From the NCBI RefSeq assembly GCF_047238265.1, contig NZ_JBDFMM010000001.1, forward strand, positions 4,278,001 to 4,342,000: a stretch of 64,000 nt of DNA, in the 5' to 3' direction. The position numbers and the translations under genes were made by a program. This document shows, one piece after another, positions 1 to 8,865 of this stretch; positions within the stretch are counted from its first letter, which is position 1, and each line of letters begins with the position of its first letter. The notes beneath the pieces were generated by a model. The model was not told the origin of the DNA and did no database searches. It was given only the letters and a program-made list of their open reading frames with translations. The stretch comes from Paenibacillus_F sp047238265 (lineage in GTDB: Bacteria; Bacillota; Bacilli; Paenibacillales; NBRC-103111).

Positions 1-236
1 CTGTTGAGGGCGGACCGGATCCGGCCGACCGCCGTTTCCATCCCTTCCATCAGGAAGGGATCGTGAAAATGACCGCTTCCCCCGCTGAGAAACTGTTCGG
101 CTTCGGGAACGCTGCTAACTCCACGCAGCACAAGCAGCCTGGCAAGCAGCGGATCGATCCCGAGAGCATCGCAAAGCTGCCCGGCAACGGCCTCGTCTCC
201 AGCGCCCAACCGCCATCTTGCTTTGGATTCCAGCAC
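1..236 (-). CDS. recJ: Single-stranded-DNA exonuclease RecJ, N-terminal fragment (runs off left edge)
   Basis: Only the first 78 codons are present; the gene continues beyond base 1. The start is a GTG at 236 behind a good AGGAGG site. The fragment has the RecJ N-terminal pattern: an early Trp-Arg, then LLARLLVLRGV, a 'PEAEQFL' helix and 'DPFLMEGMETAVGRI', which precedes the DHH catalytic domain in the family. RecJ is a 5'-3' ssDNA exonuclease in recombinational and mismatch repair. The catalytic DHH motifs lie outside the window, so activity cannot be judged. In related genomes recJ sits beside secDF and a CDF transporter, as here. Confidence 0.85.
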   Translation of the reverse strand, partial: MLESKARWRLGAGDEAVAGQLCDALGIDPLLARLLVLRGVSSVPEAEQFLSGGSGHFHDPFLMEGMETAVGRIRSALN

Positions 237-283
237 GTTGTTCCTCCTAAACTTGCATAATGATTTTTTTGCTGACGTATTCG

Positions 284-1237
284 TTAGTGAAGCATCTGCG
301 CGCTGTCAGTTGCGGCGGCATCGATACCTTGTTTGTAGGGATAACCCGAATCGTAAGGAAATACGTGAATCGTGACATCCGAAAGATGAATAAACTTTTT
401 CATGAGCTGATATTTGACCGACCTGGCGATATCGTTTCCTTCCAGAACGGAAATGCGCGGGTTCACGCTGATCCTGAGCTCCACAATAACATAATGCCCG
501 TGCTCCCGGGCACGAAGATCTTCTACGGAAATAACACCCTTTACGCCTTGTACGGCGTCGATCATATCCCGCGCATCTTCCTGATGCAGGGCCCGGTCCA
601 TCGTTTTCTGCAGCGCGTCGGTAATCACCCCGTAGCTGTTTTTAACGATAAGAAGCGTGACGGCGACAGCCGCCGCAGGGTCCAGATAGTACATAAAACC
701 CCAGCCCATTTTTTCTCCGATCAGGGCGCCTCCTACCCCGGCCAGTGTCATAATCGAAGAATACACGCCGGAACGGTGTTCCCATGTGCCCGTCACTAAA
801 TCGCGCAAGCCCAGCTTTTTCCCGACCCAGTAATTGTACCGGAACATGACTTCTTTGCAAACAAGGGAAAGGATAACGGCGATAAGCGCGTAGCTTTGGG
901 GCGCGTTATGCACACCGGAGACCATATCCTTCACCGCATTCATGCTGATTTCCACGGATATGATCGTCATGATAACCGCAATCAGAATAGCGGCTATGGA
1001 TTCCGCTTTATCACGGCCGTAGGAGCGGCCATGGTCGACGGGAATTCCCGGCGCTTTCAGACACCGCAGCGAAGCGAATGAACCCGCCGTATCCGAAGCG
1101 GAATGAACGGCGTCCGCCAGAAGGCTGCGGCTTCCCGCCATCACGCCGACCACACCCTTAAGAACCGTAAGGCCGATATTGCCTCCTATTCCGATCCATG
1201 CGGCGACTTCGGCTTTCTGAAATCGTTCGTCTGACAT
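284..1237 (-). CDS. Cation diffusion facilitator (CDF) family transporter with altered TM5 metal site
   Basis: A 317-residue CDF (cation efflux) protein: hydrophobic segments cover about residues 12-210 and a cytoplasmic ZT-dimer-like alpha/beta domain follows (about 215-300). CDF proteins export divalent metals such as Zn, Mn or Fe using a proton gradient. The TM2 half of the transport site is intact as H45-x3-D49 (AVHSASDT). The TM5 half, normally HxxxD, reads EHRSG, giving E153 and G157. An AGGAG site precedes the ATG. It lies between secF and recJ, 47 bp from the recJ start. Family assignment is firm; metal specificity and transport ability are uncertain because of the TM5 change. Confidence 0.85.
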   Translation of the reverse strand: MSDERFQKAEVAAWIGIGGNIGLTVLKGVVGVMAGSRSLLADAVHSASDTAGSFASLRCLKAPGIPVDHGRSYGRDKAESIAAILIAVIMTIISVEISMNAVKDMVSGVHNAPQSYALIAVILSLVCKEVMFRYNYWVGKKLGLRDLVTGTWEHRSGVYSSIMTLAGVGGALIGEKMGWGFMYYLDPAAAVAVTLLIVKNSYGVITDALQKTMDRALHQEDARDMIDAVQGVKGVISVEDLRAREHGHYVIVELRISVNPRISVLEGNDIARSVKYQLMKKFIHLSDVTIHVFPYDSGYPYKQGIDAAATDSAQMLH

Positions 1238-1289
1238 TTCGACTCTCCTAATGAATAGTTTGCTGGGTGACGCTTCTATCTCATGTCAA

Positions 1290-1321
1290 GGAAAAGCCGC
1301 GGGAACAAGAATTCACGCGGC
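1290..1321 (-). terminator. Rho-independent terminator after secF
   Basis: On the minus strand GCCGCG pairs with CGCGGC around a 14-nt loop and is followed by a TTTTCC tract. It lies just after the secF stop and before the CDF gene. Confidence 0.6.
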
Positions 1322-1328
1322 AGTGAGC

Positions 1329-2249
1329 TTATTCTTTTGCGGCTGCGGCTGGAGCGGCTTTGCGCTTGTTGCCGAGCGAATTTCTTTTGAGCAGGTACCA
1401 CAGCGGGCTCGCGATACAGATGGAAGAGTAAGCTCCGCTTGTCAGACCGATAATTTTCGCCAGGGCGAATAATTTAATAGATTCGCTGCCGAAAATAAAG
1501 AGGCAGACGGCTGCGATCAATACGGTAAGAACCGTGTTGATGTTCCGGGCCATCGTTTGCCATGTGCTGTCATGGACAAGCTTCTCCAAATCTTCCGGCG
1601 TTTTCAGCTTGGCGAAACGAAGGTTTTCACGAATCCGGTCGAAAATAACGATCTTATCGTTGATGGAGTAACCGACGGTAGTCAGTACGGCGGCCACGAA
1701 CGGCAAATCGACCTGGAAACGGAAGATGGCAAACATGGCGACGACGATAAACGCATCGTGAAGAATGGAAATAATGGCGGCTAACGCGAATCTCCATTCG
1801 AACCGGATACTCACGTAGATGCTGATCGCCACACTTGCGATGAGAATACCGATGATCGCTTTAATGGCAAGTTCCTTGGCAATGTCCGGTGATACGGTGT
1901 TGACTTCCATGGACACCTTATCTTTATAAGGGGCTTCGAAAGCCGCCTTGATTTTATCGACCTGTTCTTTGCCCAAAATTTCATCGAAACGGGTGGAAAC
2001 GCGGTCGCCGTTGGCTCCGCCGATCGTTACCGTCTGATCAAAGCCCGCGCCTTTGTAAATTTCCTGCGCCTTTTCTTTGGTGATCGCTTGTCCCACCGAT
2101 ACGTCGATGGAAGTACCCGCTTTAAAGTCGACGCCGTAATTCATTTGGAACAGCAGGAGTGTCACGATACCGGCCAGTATGAGTACCCCGGAAATCGCGA
2201 AGAAGATGTTCCGGTGTTTGACAAAATTGAATTTGTTACTATAGTTCAC
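1329..2249 (-). CDS. secF: Protein translocase subunit SecF
   Basis: A 306-residue membrane protein, normal for a stand-alone SecF. It shows the N-terminal TM followed by the 'MNYGVDFKAGTSID' SecF signature, a periplasmic-type P1 domain, and a C-terminal RND-type bundle containing 'VGYSINDKIVIFDRIRENL'. With SecD it uses the proton-motive force to pull translocating proteins through SecYEG. The start overlaps the secD stop by 11 bases, so the two are probably translationally coupled. B. subtilis has a fused SecDF; here the halves are separate, as in Paenibacillus and many other bacteria. A Lys/Ala-rich tail ends the protein. Confidence 0.96.
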   Translation of the reverse strand: MNYSNKFNFVKHRNIFFAISGVLILAGIVTLLLFQMNYGVDFKAGTSIDVSVGQAITKEKAQEIYKGAGFDQTVTIGGANGDRVSTRFDEILGKEQVDKIKAAFEAPYKDKVSMEVNTVSPDIAKELAIKAIIGILIASVAISIYVSIRFEWRFALAAIISILHDAFIVVAMFAIFRFQVDLPFVAAVLTTVGYSINDKIVIFDRIRENLRFAKLKTPEDLEKLVHDSTWQTMARNINTVLTVLIAAVCLFIFGSESIKLFALAKIIGLTSGAYSSICIASPLWYLLKRNSLGNKRKAAPAAAAKE

Positions 2250-3471
2250 GGATTTCCGCCTCCTTCACGCCAAAATAGCCGGGCTTTTTAAAGACATTGC
2301 CCTTAATGAGCAGGTGAATGAGGAATCTCGAGAAGAACACGTTCGTCAAGATACTCACGATAATACTGAGCATCGTGGTCAATGCAAAGCCTTTGATAGC
2401 CCCGTTGCCGATATAGTAGAGCACAAGGCTGGAAATGATATTGGTGATATTCGCGTCCATAATCGTACGGAAAGAGGCTTTGGAACCCGCTTTAAGCGAA
2501 GAAGGAATGCTCTTGCCGCTGCGGATTTCTTCTTTGATCCGTTCGTACGTAATAATGTTGGCGTCGACCGCCATCCCGATCCCAAGCACGAGCGCCGCAA
2601 TCCCCGGAAGGGTCAGTGTCGCGTTGATCCAGTCAAACAGCACGAGAAGCAGCCAAGTATACGTGATAAGCGTAAAGGCCGCGATAATACCCGGCAGACG
2701 GTAAAGAAGAATCATAAAGACCAGAATGATAACGGATGCGATAATACCCGCGCGGACCGTTTGCTCCAGAGACATTAGTCCGAGGGAGGCGCCGACTACC
2801 TGCGTGTATTTCTCCGTCAGTTTCAGAGGGAGGGCACCGAGGTTGATGGTGTCGGCCAGTTTTTGCGCTTCTTCGAAAGTGAAACTTCCTGTAATCGTAG
2901 CTACGTCGCTATCGATCGGAGTGTTAACCATCGGGGAGGAGAGCTTTTCCTCGTCGAGGAAAATCGACAGGGGCTTTCCTACCATTTTTGTAGTCACTTC
3001 TTTAAACTTGCTGCGGTCTTTCATCTTAATTTGTACCACCGGCTGGTTCGCCTGATCGTAGCCGACCGAGGCTCCGCCTTCGACAAAATCCGTACCGATC
3101 AGCATGTTGTTGCCTTCCGGATCGCGGAACGTAAGGGAAGACGGTTTGCCAATTTTCTGGCGTACTTCATCTTCGTTCTTGACGCCTGCCAGACGGACGC
3201 GGATGCGGTTTTCGCCTTCGGCGAGAACTTCAGGTTCCGTTACGCCGAGTTTGTCCGCGCGCTGCGCGATGCTTTCCGCCGCTTTTTTCAACGTTGCGGG
3301 GGTTACTTTCTGACCGGCCGTAAACGGCTCAGCCACGTAGAGGATCTCAAACCCTCCTTTTAAATCCAAACCGAGCTTGATCTTGCCAAGAAGCCCGGGA
3401 CTCGTCGTTGCGATCACGGCCAGCGTGACAATGACGGTTATGAAAAACGCCGAGATCCGTTTTACATTCAT
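2239..3471 (-). CDS. secD: Protein translocase subunit SecD
   Basis: A 410-residue SecD: a first TM near residues 8-25, the 'KLGLDLKGG' signature at about 33-41, a large extracytoplasmic domain (about 50-230), then five TM segments with 'LGIGMAVDANIITYERIKEE'. The Asp in AVDAN is the conserved membrane Asp linked to proton movement in the SecDF family. It is the first gene of a secD-secF pair. The sequence upstream (3472-3583) carries the promoter region and the 3' end of comN on the same strand. Confidence 0.96.
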   Translation of the reverse strand: MNVKRISAFFITVIVTLAVIATTSPGLLGKIKLGLDLKGGFEILYVAEPFTAGQKVTPATLKKAAESIAQRADKLGVTEPEVLAEGENRIRVRLAGVKNEDEVRQKIGKPSSLTFRDPEGNNMLIGTDFVEGGASVGYDQANQPVVQIKMKDRSKFKEVTTKMVGKPLSIFLDEEKLSSPMVNTPIDSDVATITGSFTFEEAQKLADTINLGALPLKLTEKYTQVVGASLGLMSLEQTVRAGIIASVIILVFMILLYRLPGIIAAFTLITYTWLLLVLFDWINATLTLPGIAALVLGIGMAVDANIITYERIKEEIRSGKSIPSSLKAGSKASFRTIMDANITNIISSLVLYYIGNGAIKGFALTTMLSIIVSILTNVFFSRFLIHLLIKGNVFKKPGYFGVKEAEIREL

Positions 3472-3559
3472 GCCTTGATAATCTCCCTTCCCAACTCAAT
3501 ATTCCTATTATACCCACACGCGAAAAACGAGTCAATTTGACGTTTTTTACCACGCCAAA

Positions 3560-3593
3560 CAAAAAAAGGCCCCGAAAAGCCGATCAGGACCTT
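3560..3593 (-). terminator. Rho-independent terminator at the end of comN
   Basis: Minus strand AAGG(t)CC...GG(g)CCTT stem followed by seven T. It overlaps the comN stop codon and separates comN from secD-secF. Confidence 0.6.
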
Positions 3594-4279
3594 CGATACA
3601 TGCTTAACGTCAAATAATTCATAAACTGATTGGGTTTAAGCGACAAAATATCGTTGACAACCTGATGAAGAGGCGGCGTCCCTTTCTTCTTGTACCGGTC
3701 GTTTATGCACTCCCAGATTTCTTCCCCGGTGACATGCTCGTAACCGATCATCTGGAACTCCTCCGCCTTGCTCAGGCATAAGCCTTCGATCATCTCGTTG
3801 AGTTCCCGATCGTTCAGGCGCTCGGGCTCGGCTTCTTCCTCCTTGATACCTGGGGCATCCCCGGTATGAAATTCGCTTTCGGCTGCCATGTCGAATGCCG
3901 GTTCCGCTTCCACAGCAAACGAATCCGCAGGGTCGATCACAACCGCTTGCACCGGTTCTGCTGCCGCTGACGTTTCCTCCGCGGTACTGATTTCGACAAC
4001 CGTTGACGTTTCCCCCGCGGGGTCTGTTCCGGCTTCAAAGTCATATTCCGCCGCTTCGCCGCTTTCTGTACGTGCGTCCGGGTCGTTCGCTTCTATTTCT
4101 ACATCTGTCTCTTCGGGATTCAGCATCGTTTCCGGGGGCTCCGCTTCGGCCAGCGCTTCCGCTTCCAGAAGTCCTTCCGGCAATAGCGGGGCTCCCGTTT
4201 GTTCTTTGGCATCCTCCATGGCCCCGGATTGCTCCGTTGCGGCAGGTGCCGACTCCAATTTGTCCGTTTCCGAATTCAT
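3584..4279 (-). CDS. comN: ComN-like post-transcriptional regulator with long acidic N-terminal extension
   Basis: The last 80 or so residues match the ComN/YrzD 'post-transcriptional regulator' family: LNDRELNEMIEGLCLSKAEEF, then 'GYEHVTGEEIWECI', 'KKKGTPPLHQVVNDILSL' and a terminal 'NQFMNYLTLSMYR'. In B. subtilis ComN is about 98 residues, binds DivIVA at the septum and promotes comE mRNA localisation. This protein has 231 residues; the first 150 are a Glu/Ala/Thr-rich low-complexity region with no recognisable domain. It lies between secD and divergent spoVB, matching B. subtilis order. The family call is good; the role of the extension is unknown. Confidence 0.75.
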   Translation of the reverse strand: MNSETDKLESAPAATEQSGAMEDAKEQTGAPLLPEGLLEAEALAEAEPPETMLNPEETDVEIEANDPDARTESGEAAEYDFEAGTDPAGETSTVVEISTAEETSAAAEPVQAVVIDPADSFAVEAEPAFDMAAESEFHTGDAPGIKEEEAEPERLNDRELNEMIEGLCLSKAEEFQMIGYEHVTGEEIWECINDRYKKKGTPPLHQVVNDILSLKPNQFMNYLTLSMYRRS

Positions 4280-4461
4280 AACTTATCCCCCCTTAGTTGC
4301 TGTAACGGCAACGTACACGTTCTGTTCCTTACCTGCTATATTCGCTTACAAAAACAGGTTTTCCTGCATGGCCGGTCCCGTCTCCCCAAAAAGTTTGGCA
4401 TGAGCTTGGCCATTGCCCGCATATCCTCTAACAGAACCCGTTACGGAAGAGGGAGTTAACG

Positions 4462-6033
4462 TTGACCAAGCAATCTTTTCTAAAAGGGACGATGATTTTG
4501 CTGGCCGCAGGCATCGTAAACCGGATTCTCGGTTTCATCCCGCGGATCACGCTTCCCCGGGTAATAGGCGCCGAAGGCGTCGGCCTCTATCAGATGGGCT
4601 GGCCGTTCCTGATCGTTATTCTTACGATCGTTACGGGAGGCATCCCCCTTGCCGTCTCCAAACTCGTGGCCGAGGCGGAAGCGGAGCATAATTACCGCCG
4701 TTCGTCGCGCATTCTCAAGCTCGCTCTCACGCTTTCCGTCGGCATTTCGGGAATTTTTACCGCGGTCTGCATTCTCGGAGCGCGCTGGATAACTTCCCAT
4801 CTGCTGACGGACGAACGCGTCTATTTTACTTTTCTCTGCATGAGCCCGATTATACCGATTATTGCGGTATCCTCCGTTCTGCGGGGCTATTTTCAAGGAA
4901 AGCAGGACATGATCCCCACGGCGACTTCTCAAACTATAGAAACGCTGGTACGCATCGTCATGGTGCTGCTCTGCTCCTTCGCCCTGCTTCCCTACGGAAT
5001 TTCCTGGGCAGCCGCCGGTGCCATGATCGGCGTAACCATCGGTGAAATCGCGGGCATGCTCGTTCTCCTCATTCATTACAGGCTGCAGCGGAACAAAAAC
5101 AGGCCGGTAAACAAGGTGCAGATCGGCACCAGTGCCGCGCAAGGCCGGTTGACCCAGCTGCGCCGTCTGCTGACGCTTTCCCTGCCGATCACGGCCAGCC
5201 GCCTTGTGGGAGCGGGCTCCTACCTGCTTGAATCTATTCTCATCGCCCACAGTCTTGCGGCCGCAGGTATCGCTACGGCACTGGCGACCGCGCAGTACGG
5301 CGCCCTTCAAGGGATGATTATCCCGATCATCCTGCTGCCGAGCGCTTTAACCTCCTCGCTTTCGGTTTCGCTCGTTCCTTCGCTCAGCGAGGCGGCGGCA
5401 CGCAAGGATTTGAAAACCATTCACAAGCGCATGCACCAGTCGCTCCGGCTGGCGTTAGTAACCGGCGCTCCCTTCGCCGTCATCATGTACGTGCTTGCCG
5501 AGCCTCTATGTCTCATCATGTACGGGCAGAAGGACATCGCCGTAATGCTTAAAATGCTGGCGCCCGTCGCGATTTTCATTTACCTGCAGGCACCTCTGCA
5601 GGCCGCCCTGCAGGCTTTGGACAAACCCGGCAGCGCTCTCGTCAACACACTGATCGGCTCCCTCGTCAAGCTCCTGCTCATCGTATGGCTGGCGAGCAAG
5701 CCGGAATTCGGCATACTCGGTGCCGTTATGGCCAGCTGTGTGAACATTGTGCTGGTCACCTTCCTTCACGGGCTAAGCGTGCTGCGTCATCTGAAGTTTA
5801 CTCTGCGCGGCAGCGACGTGGCCAAAGTGTCCGCAGCCATGGGAATCGCCTCCTTATGCTGCTACGCCGTTTACCGGGCCATTGCGAGCCAGCCGGCCGG
5901 CATCGGTTTCCTGCTCGCCTCGGCTGCCGCCTTAACCGCGTATCTGGCCGCCGTAACGGTTCTGAAAATCGTCAACAAGTCCGACTTGTCCCGGCTGCTG
6001 ACGCTCGGCCGCAAGATCATCCGCAAATCTTGA
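4462..6033 (+). CDS. spoVB: Stage V sporulation protein B, MurJ/MviN-type lipid flippase
   Basis: A 523-residue protein with about 14 hydrophobic segments of the polysaccharide-biosynthesis/MATE-like flippase fold. The N-terminus (KGTMILLAAGIVNRILGF, then PRVIGAEGVGLYQM) is typical of SpoVB. In B. subtilis SpoVB is needed for spore cortex peptidoglycan, probably moving lipid-linked precursors. I chose the TTG at 4462, with GGAAGAGGGA about ten bases upstream, because the next Met lies inside the first TM. It is divergent from comN and convergent with the DUF421 gene, which fits the comN-spoVB-yrbG order of B. subtilis. Confidence 0.93.
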   Translation: MTKQSFLKGTMILLAAGIVNRILGFIPRITLPRVIGAEGVGLYQMGWPFLIVILTIVTGGIPLAVSKLVAEAEAEHNYRRSSRILKLALTLSVGISGIFTAVCILGARWITSHLLTDERVYFTFLCMSPIIPIIAVSSVLRGYFQGKQDMIPTATSQTIETLVRIVMVLLCSFALLPYGISWAAAGAMIGVTIGEIAGMLVLLIHYRLQRNKNRPVNKVQIGTSAAQGRLTQLRRLLTLSLPITASRLVGAGSYLLESILIAHSLAAAGIATALATAQYGALQGMIIPIILLPSALTSSLSVSLVPSLSEAAARKDLKTIHKRMHQSLRLALVTGAPFAVIMYVLAEPLCLIMYGQKDIAVMLKMLAPVAIFIYLQAPLQAALQALDKPGSALVNTLIGSLVKLLLIVWLASKPEFGILGAVMASCVNIVLVTFLHGLSVLRHLKFTLRGSDVAKVSAAMGIASLCCYAVYRAIASQPAGIGFLLASAAALTAYLAAVTVLKIVNKSDLSRLLTLGRKIIRKS

Positions 6034-6111
6034 CCCGCCCGTTTCACGGTTGACCACCGTCATGTGACGCCGAGCACCGCGCGCTGGCAGCTTCGCGCGG
6101 TGAGGAAAAGA

Positions 6112-6153
6112 GAAAAGCCGGTACGCACAAATCGTTGTGCAGTCCGGCTTTTC
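6112..6153. terminator. Bidirectional terminator between spoVB and the DUF421 gene
   Basis: AAAAGCCGG ... CCGGCTTTT with an inner GCACAA/TTGTGC stem serves both convergent genes. A second GC-rich hairpin (CACCGCGCG/CGCGCGGTG) lies just upstream at about 6075-6102. Confidence 0.8.
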
Positions 6154-6158
6154 ATCGT

Positions 6159-6848
6159 TTAAACCCGGTCCTTTTTATCCACGTACAAATAGCCCCGGTG
6201 ATCGACAGAACAGAAGAAAACTTCCTTGAAGTCGGATATTCCCTTCTTCTTAAGCTCGCTCTTGAGCCAGAAACGGGTCTGGCCCACTTTTTGCAGATTG
6301 TCCTCCTGGACTTTGCCGTCCATGACCAGAGCTACGGGCAGCCCCGCATAACGGATGCGTCCGCTCTCGACCGGCCCCATTTCAGGCTTGCGGCTGGGAT
6401 GGTATTTTTCAACCACACTCAGCTTGCCGGACGGCTCCAGGATGGCGAATTCGACATCGGCCACGTTCATGACCTTATGCTGCCGGAGCTGCATCATCAA
6501 ATCGTCAAGGTTATAGCGCTGTTTGCGCATCTCTTCGCGGTTCAGCTTCCCGTGTTCGATCAGGACGCTGGGACGGCCTTCGAATAATGTGCGGAAACGC
6601 TGGCTTTTGAGCGTGATGAATGCCATCAGCAGTTGAATGAGCACGAGTGTAATCATCGGCACGATTCCGTTCGACATGGGCATCCGCACATCTTCCAGTA
6701 CAAATACGGCGATCTCCGCGATCATAATCGAAATCACGAGATCGAAAACCGAAAGCTTGCCGATTTCACGCTTCCCCATAATGCGGAGCATGACGAAAAC
6801 GACAAAATAAATCATAACGGTGCGCAAAAAAATCGTCAGCAGTTCCAT
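6159..6848 (-). CDS. DUF421 membrane protein, YetF/YrbG type
   Basis: 229 residues: three N-terminal TM helices (about 4-90, including 'MLRIMGKREIGKLSVFDLVISIMIAEIAV') followed by a soluble region with 'GRPSVLIEHGKLNREEMRKQRYNLDDLMMQLR', the hallmark of DUF421. B. subtilis YetF, YrbG and YdfS/R belong here; YetF-type proteins have been connected with sporulation and spore properties, but their biochemistry is unclear. Placement next to spoVB matches yrbG. A strong AGGAGG site six bases before the ATG fixes the start. Confidence 0.85.
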   Translation of the reverse strand: MELLTIFLRTVMIYFVVFVMLRIMGKREIGKLSVFDLVISIMIAEIAVFVLEDVRMPMSNGIVPMITLVLIQLLMAFITLKSQRFRTLFEGRPSVLIEHGKLNREEMRKQRYNLDDLMMQLRQHKVMNVADVEFAILEPSGKLSVVEKYHPSRKPEMGPVESGRIRYAGLPVALVMDGKVQEDNLQKVGQTRFWLKSELKKKGISDFKEVFFCSVDHRGYLYVDKKDRV

Positions 6849-6931
6849 GGTATCCTCCTGGACCGTTCGTTCTCGGAGTTTACCCGGTAGTCTGACCGTC
6901 GCCCTTCCCCTTCATGCGGGGTGGAGGCCAC

Positions 6932-8260
6932 TCAATTGTTCCCAAACCAGAATCCGACTAAATACAAGGATGCCAGGGTAAGTGAAAATAGAGAAAACGG
7001 CACGCCGATCCTTGCATATTCCCGGAAGCTCAGCCCGTTCTTCCTCACGGCGGCGACTCCGAAGGCCAGCAGACTGGAAAAAGAGCTGAAGCTTGTCGCA
7101 TTGGCGCCCAAGTGGATGCCCGAAAGCAGGACATACCAGAGTCTCCCCGTGTGTTCCGTAGACACTTCCTGCAGCTGTCCGCCGAGACTCTGAACGACGG
7201 GAACGGCGAAAGCGGTCCAGGCCGTCCCGTCCGATAAAGCGGCTCCGGCCGCGGACATCCACAGAACGGACAGCACGGCCCACTGCCCGTCTCCCGAGCT
7301 TAGCGCCATCAGCCAGCCGGCCGCGGCATCGAGCACGCCCGTCCGTACGAAAACGCCGGCGATAAGAAGCCAGCCGGCCGTGAGCGCCAGCAGAGGAGCG
7401 AAGCCCGCCGCGAAACTTTTGCGGCTTTCCTCTCGTTTTATTAGCGATTGGACTACGAGGGCCGCTCCGGCTCCCGAAATCCATATCAGGTCGATCCCTG
7501 TCAGATCGGCACAAAGATAACCGAGCAGGATCAGTCCCAGGGCGATGGCCGGATTCCGCGCGTCTCCCCTGTTTCCTGACATGCCGGAAACCGCGGTTTG
7601 AAGCTCCCGCAGCCTTACCGGGCCTAGATTCAGCTTATCGGCGTACACCGTCCGGATCATCAGATAAGCGAGAGCCAGCAGGACGGCATGGAGAGGGCCA
7701 AGCACGAGCCAGACGTCCGGCAGGCCAAGCCCGCCGGCTGTTCCGATCAGTCTGGCCGGCATGGTTCCGGCAACGGAGAGGCCGCTTCCGAGGTTGCAGG
7801 CCAACATCAAGCCGATAACGAACGGAGAAGGCGTTATTCTCCAGGCTCTCGTAAAAGCCAGCATAAGCGGCAGAAGAGCCGCCATGGCCGTCAAAGCGTC
7901 CAGAAGGGCCGAGGCCGAGGCTGCCAGTATCATGGACACGGCCAGCATCTTCCGCGGATTCGCCGAAGTGAGCCGGTAAAACCTTACGGCCGTCAGCTGG
8001 AGCCAGCCCGCTTCTTCGGCTGCTGTGGCGATTATCCCCATAGTCAGCGCAAGCGCAAGTGCCCGCCACGGGACCGCCTCTACCGCAGCGGCAGGAGAAC
8101 CGGCTATTCCGGCCGCCAACAAGACAGCTGCCCCAGCCAGCGGAAACCAGGCACGGAAGCGGACAAACTTCAGACTCAGAAGGACTACCGTCAGGGCGAC
8201 AACGGCAGCGGCAACGGTGGCGGCGGCTTGCCAGCCGGCATCCTGCAAAATTTCACGCAT
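6932..8260 (-). CDS. Ion-transporter-superfamily (ArsB/NhaD/SLC13-like) membrane protein
   Basis: About 442 residues and 11-12 hydrophobic segments in two similar halves. Each half holds a re-entrant-type signature: SASALLDALTAMAALLPLML with PSPFVIGLMLACNLGSGLS in the first, and 'LSDGTAWTAFAVPVV' with 'SGIHLGANATSFSS' in the second. These resemble the 'S-LLDN-T' and 'NDG' signatures of ArsB and NhaD. Substrate cannot be told; arsenite, Na+/H+ exchange or dicarboxylate are all possible. An upstream ATG at 8332 is in frame, but AAGGGGG precedes the ATG at 8260, where the first TM follows soon. In B. subtilis this spot between yrbG and yrzE holds no such gene. Confidence 0.6.
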   Translation of the reverse strand: MREILQDAGWQAAATVAAAVVALTVVLLSLKFVRFRAWFPLAGAAVLLAAGIAGSPAAAVEAVPWRALALALTMGIIATAAEEAGWLQLTAVRFYRLTSANPRKMLAVSMILAASASALLDALTAMAALLPLMLAFTRAWRITPSPFVIGLMLACNLGSGLSVAGTMPARLIGTAGGLGLPDVWLVLGPLHAVLLALAYLMIRTVYADKLNLGPVRLRELQTAVSGMSGNRGDARNPAIALGLILLGYLCADLTGIDLIWISGAGAALVVQSLIKREESRKSFAAGFAPLLALTAGWLLIAGVFVRTGVLDAAAGWLMALSSGDGQWAVLSVLWMSAAGAALSDGTAWTAFAVPVVQSLGGQLQEVSTEHTGRLWYVLLSGIHLGANATSFSSFSSLLAFGVAAVRKNGLSFREYARIGVPFSLFSLTLASLYLVGFWFGNN

Positions 8261-8379
8261 CTTGTTCCCGTCCCCCTTTCCCGCGGGCCGCCGTACAAGC
8301 GGAACCTGTACTATTCTTATGAACAGGCCCATAGAATGATGATACCGAAATGTTCCTAAGGGAAAGGGAGGATACTGTC

Positions 8380-8772
8380 ATGATTCCGATTAATAAGGTG
8401 AGCCAGGTGCGTTTATCATCACCATTTCTTTCCGGTCTTCTCTATGCGTTCGTTATGCTGGTTGCGGGAACCGTAATAACCTCGCTGATCCTGCTTCTCA
8501 GCCGGACACAGGAGTCTTCGCTTTCTACTCTGGCTTATATCACACACGGTCTTTCCGTTTTTATCGGAGGCTGGGTGGCGGGAAAACGCGCGGGGCGCAA
8601 AGGCTGGTATTACGGCGGCATGCTGGGTATTTTCTATGCGCTGATCGTCTGGATTATCGGTTTTCTTGCGGTTGATACCGCATTCGATCTGAAAACGCTC
8701 ACCCTGGCCGGGTTCGCTTTCGCTGCCGGCGCCCTGGGCGGTGTTATCGGCGTGAATTCCGGCAGTAAATAA
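8380..8772 (+). CDS. TIGR04086/YrzE-type four-TM membrane protein
   Basis: 130 residues with four hydrophobic segments and little else. The 'YITHGLSVFIGGWVAGKRAGRKGWYYGG' region between TM2 and TM3 is typical of the TIGR04086 family, which includes B. subtilis YrzE. Its function is unknown. The in-frame ATG at 8350 would add ten residues, but AAAGGGAGGA sits seven bases before the ATG at 8380. It lies between yrbG-like and yajC genes, the same place as yrzE in B. subtilis. Confidence 0.8.
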   Translation: MIPINKVSQVRLSSPFLSGLLYAFVMLVAGTVITSLILLLSRTQESSLSTLAYITHGLSVFIGGWVAGKRAGRKGWYYGGMLGIFYALIVWIIGFLAVDTAFDLKTLTLAGFAFAAGALGGVIGVNSGSK

Positions 8773-8865
8773 TGGAGCGGCCCCTGAAATTGCACACCTA
8801 CTACTCCGACTATGATATAATATCTTAGTTCTCTTATACCTTTTACAATTTTAGGGGGAAATGCA

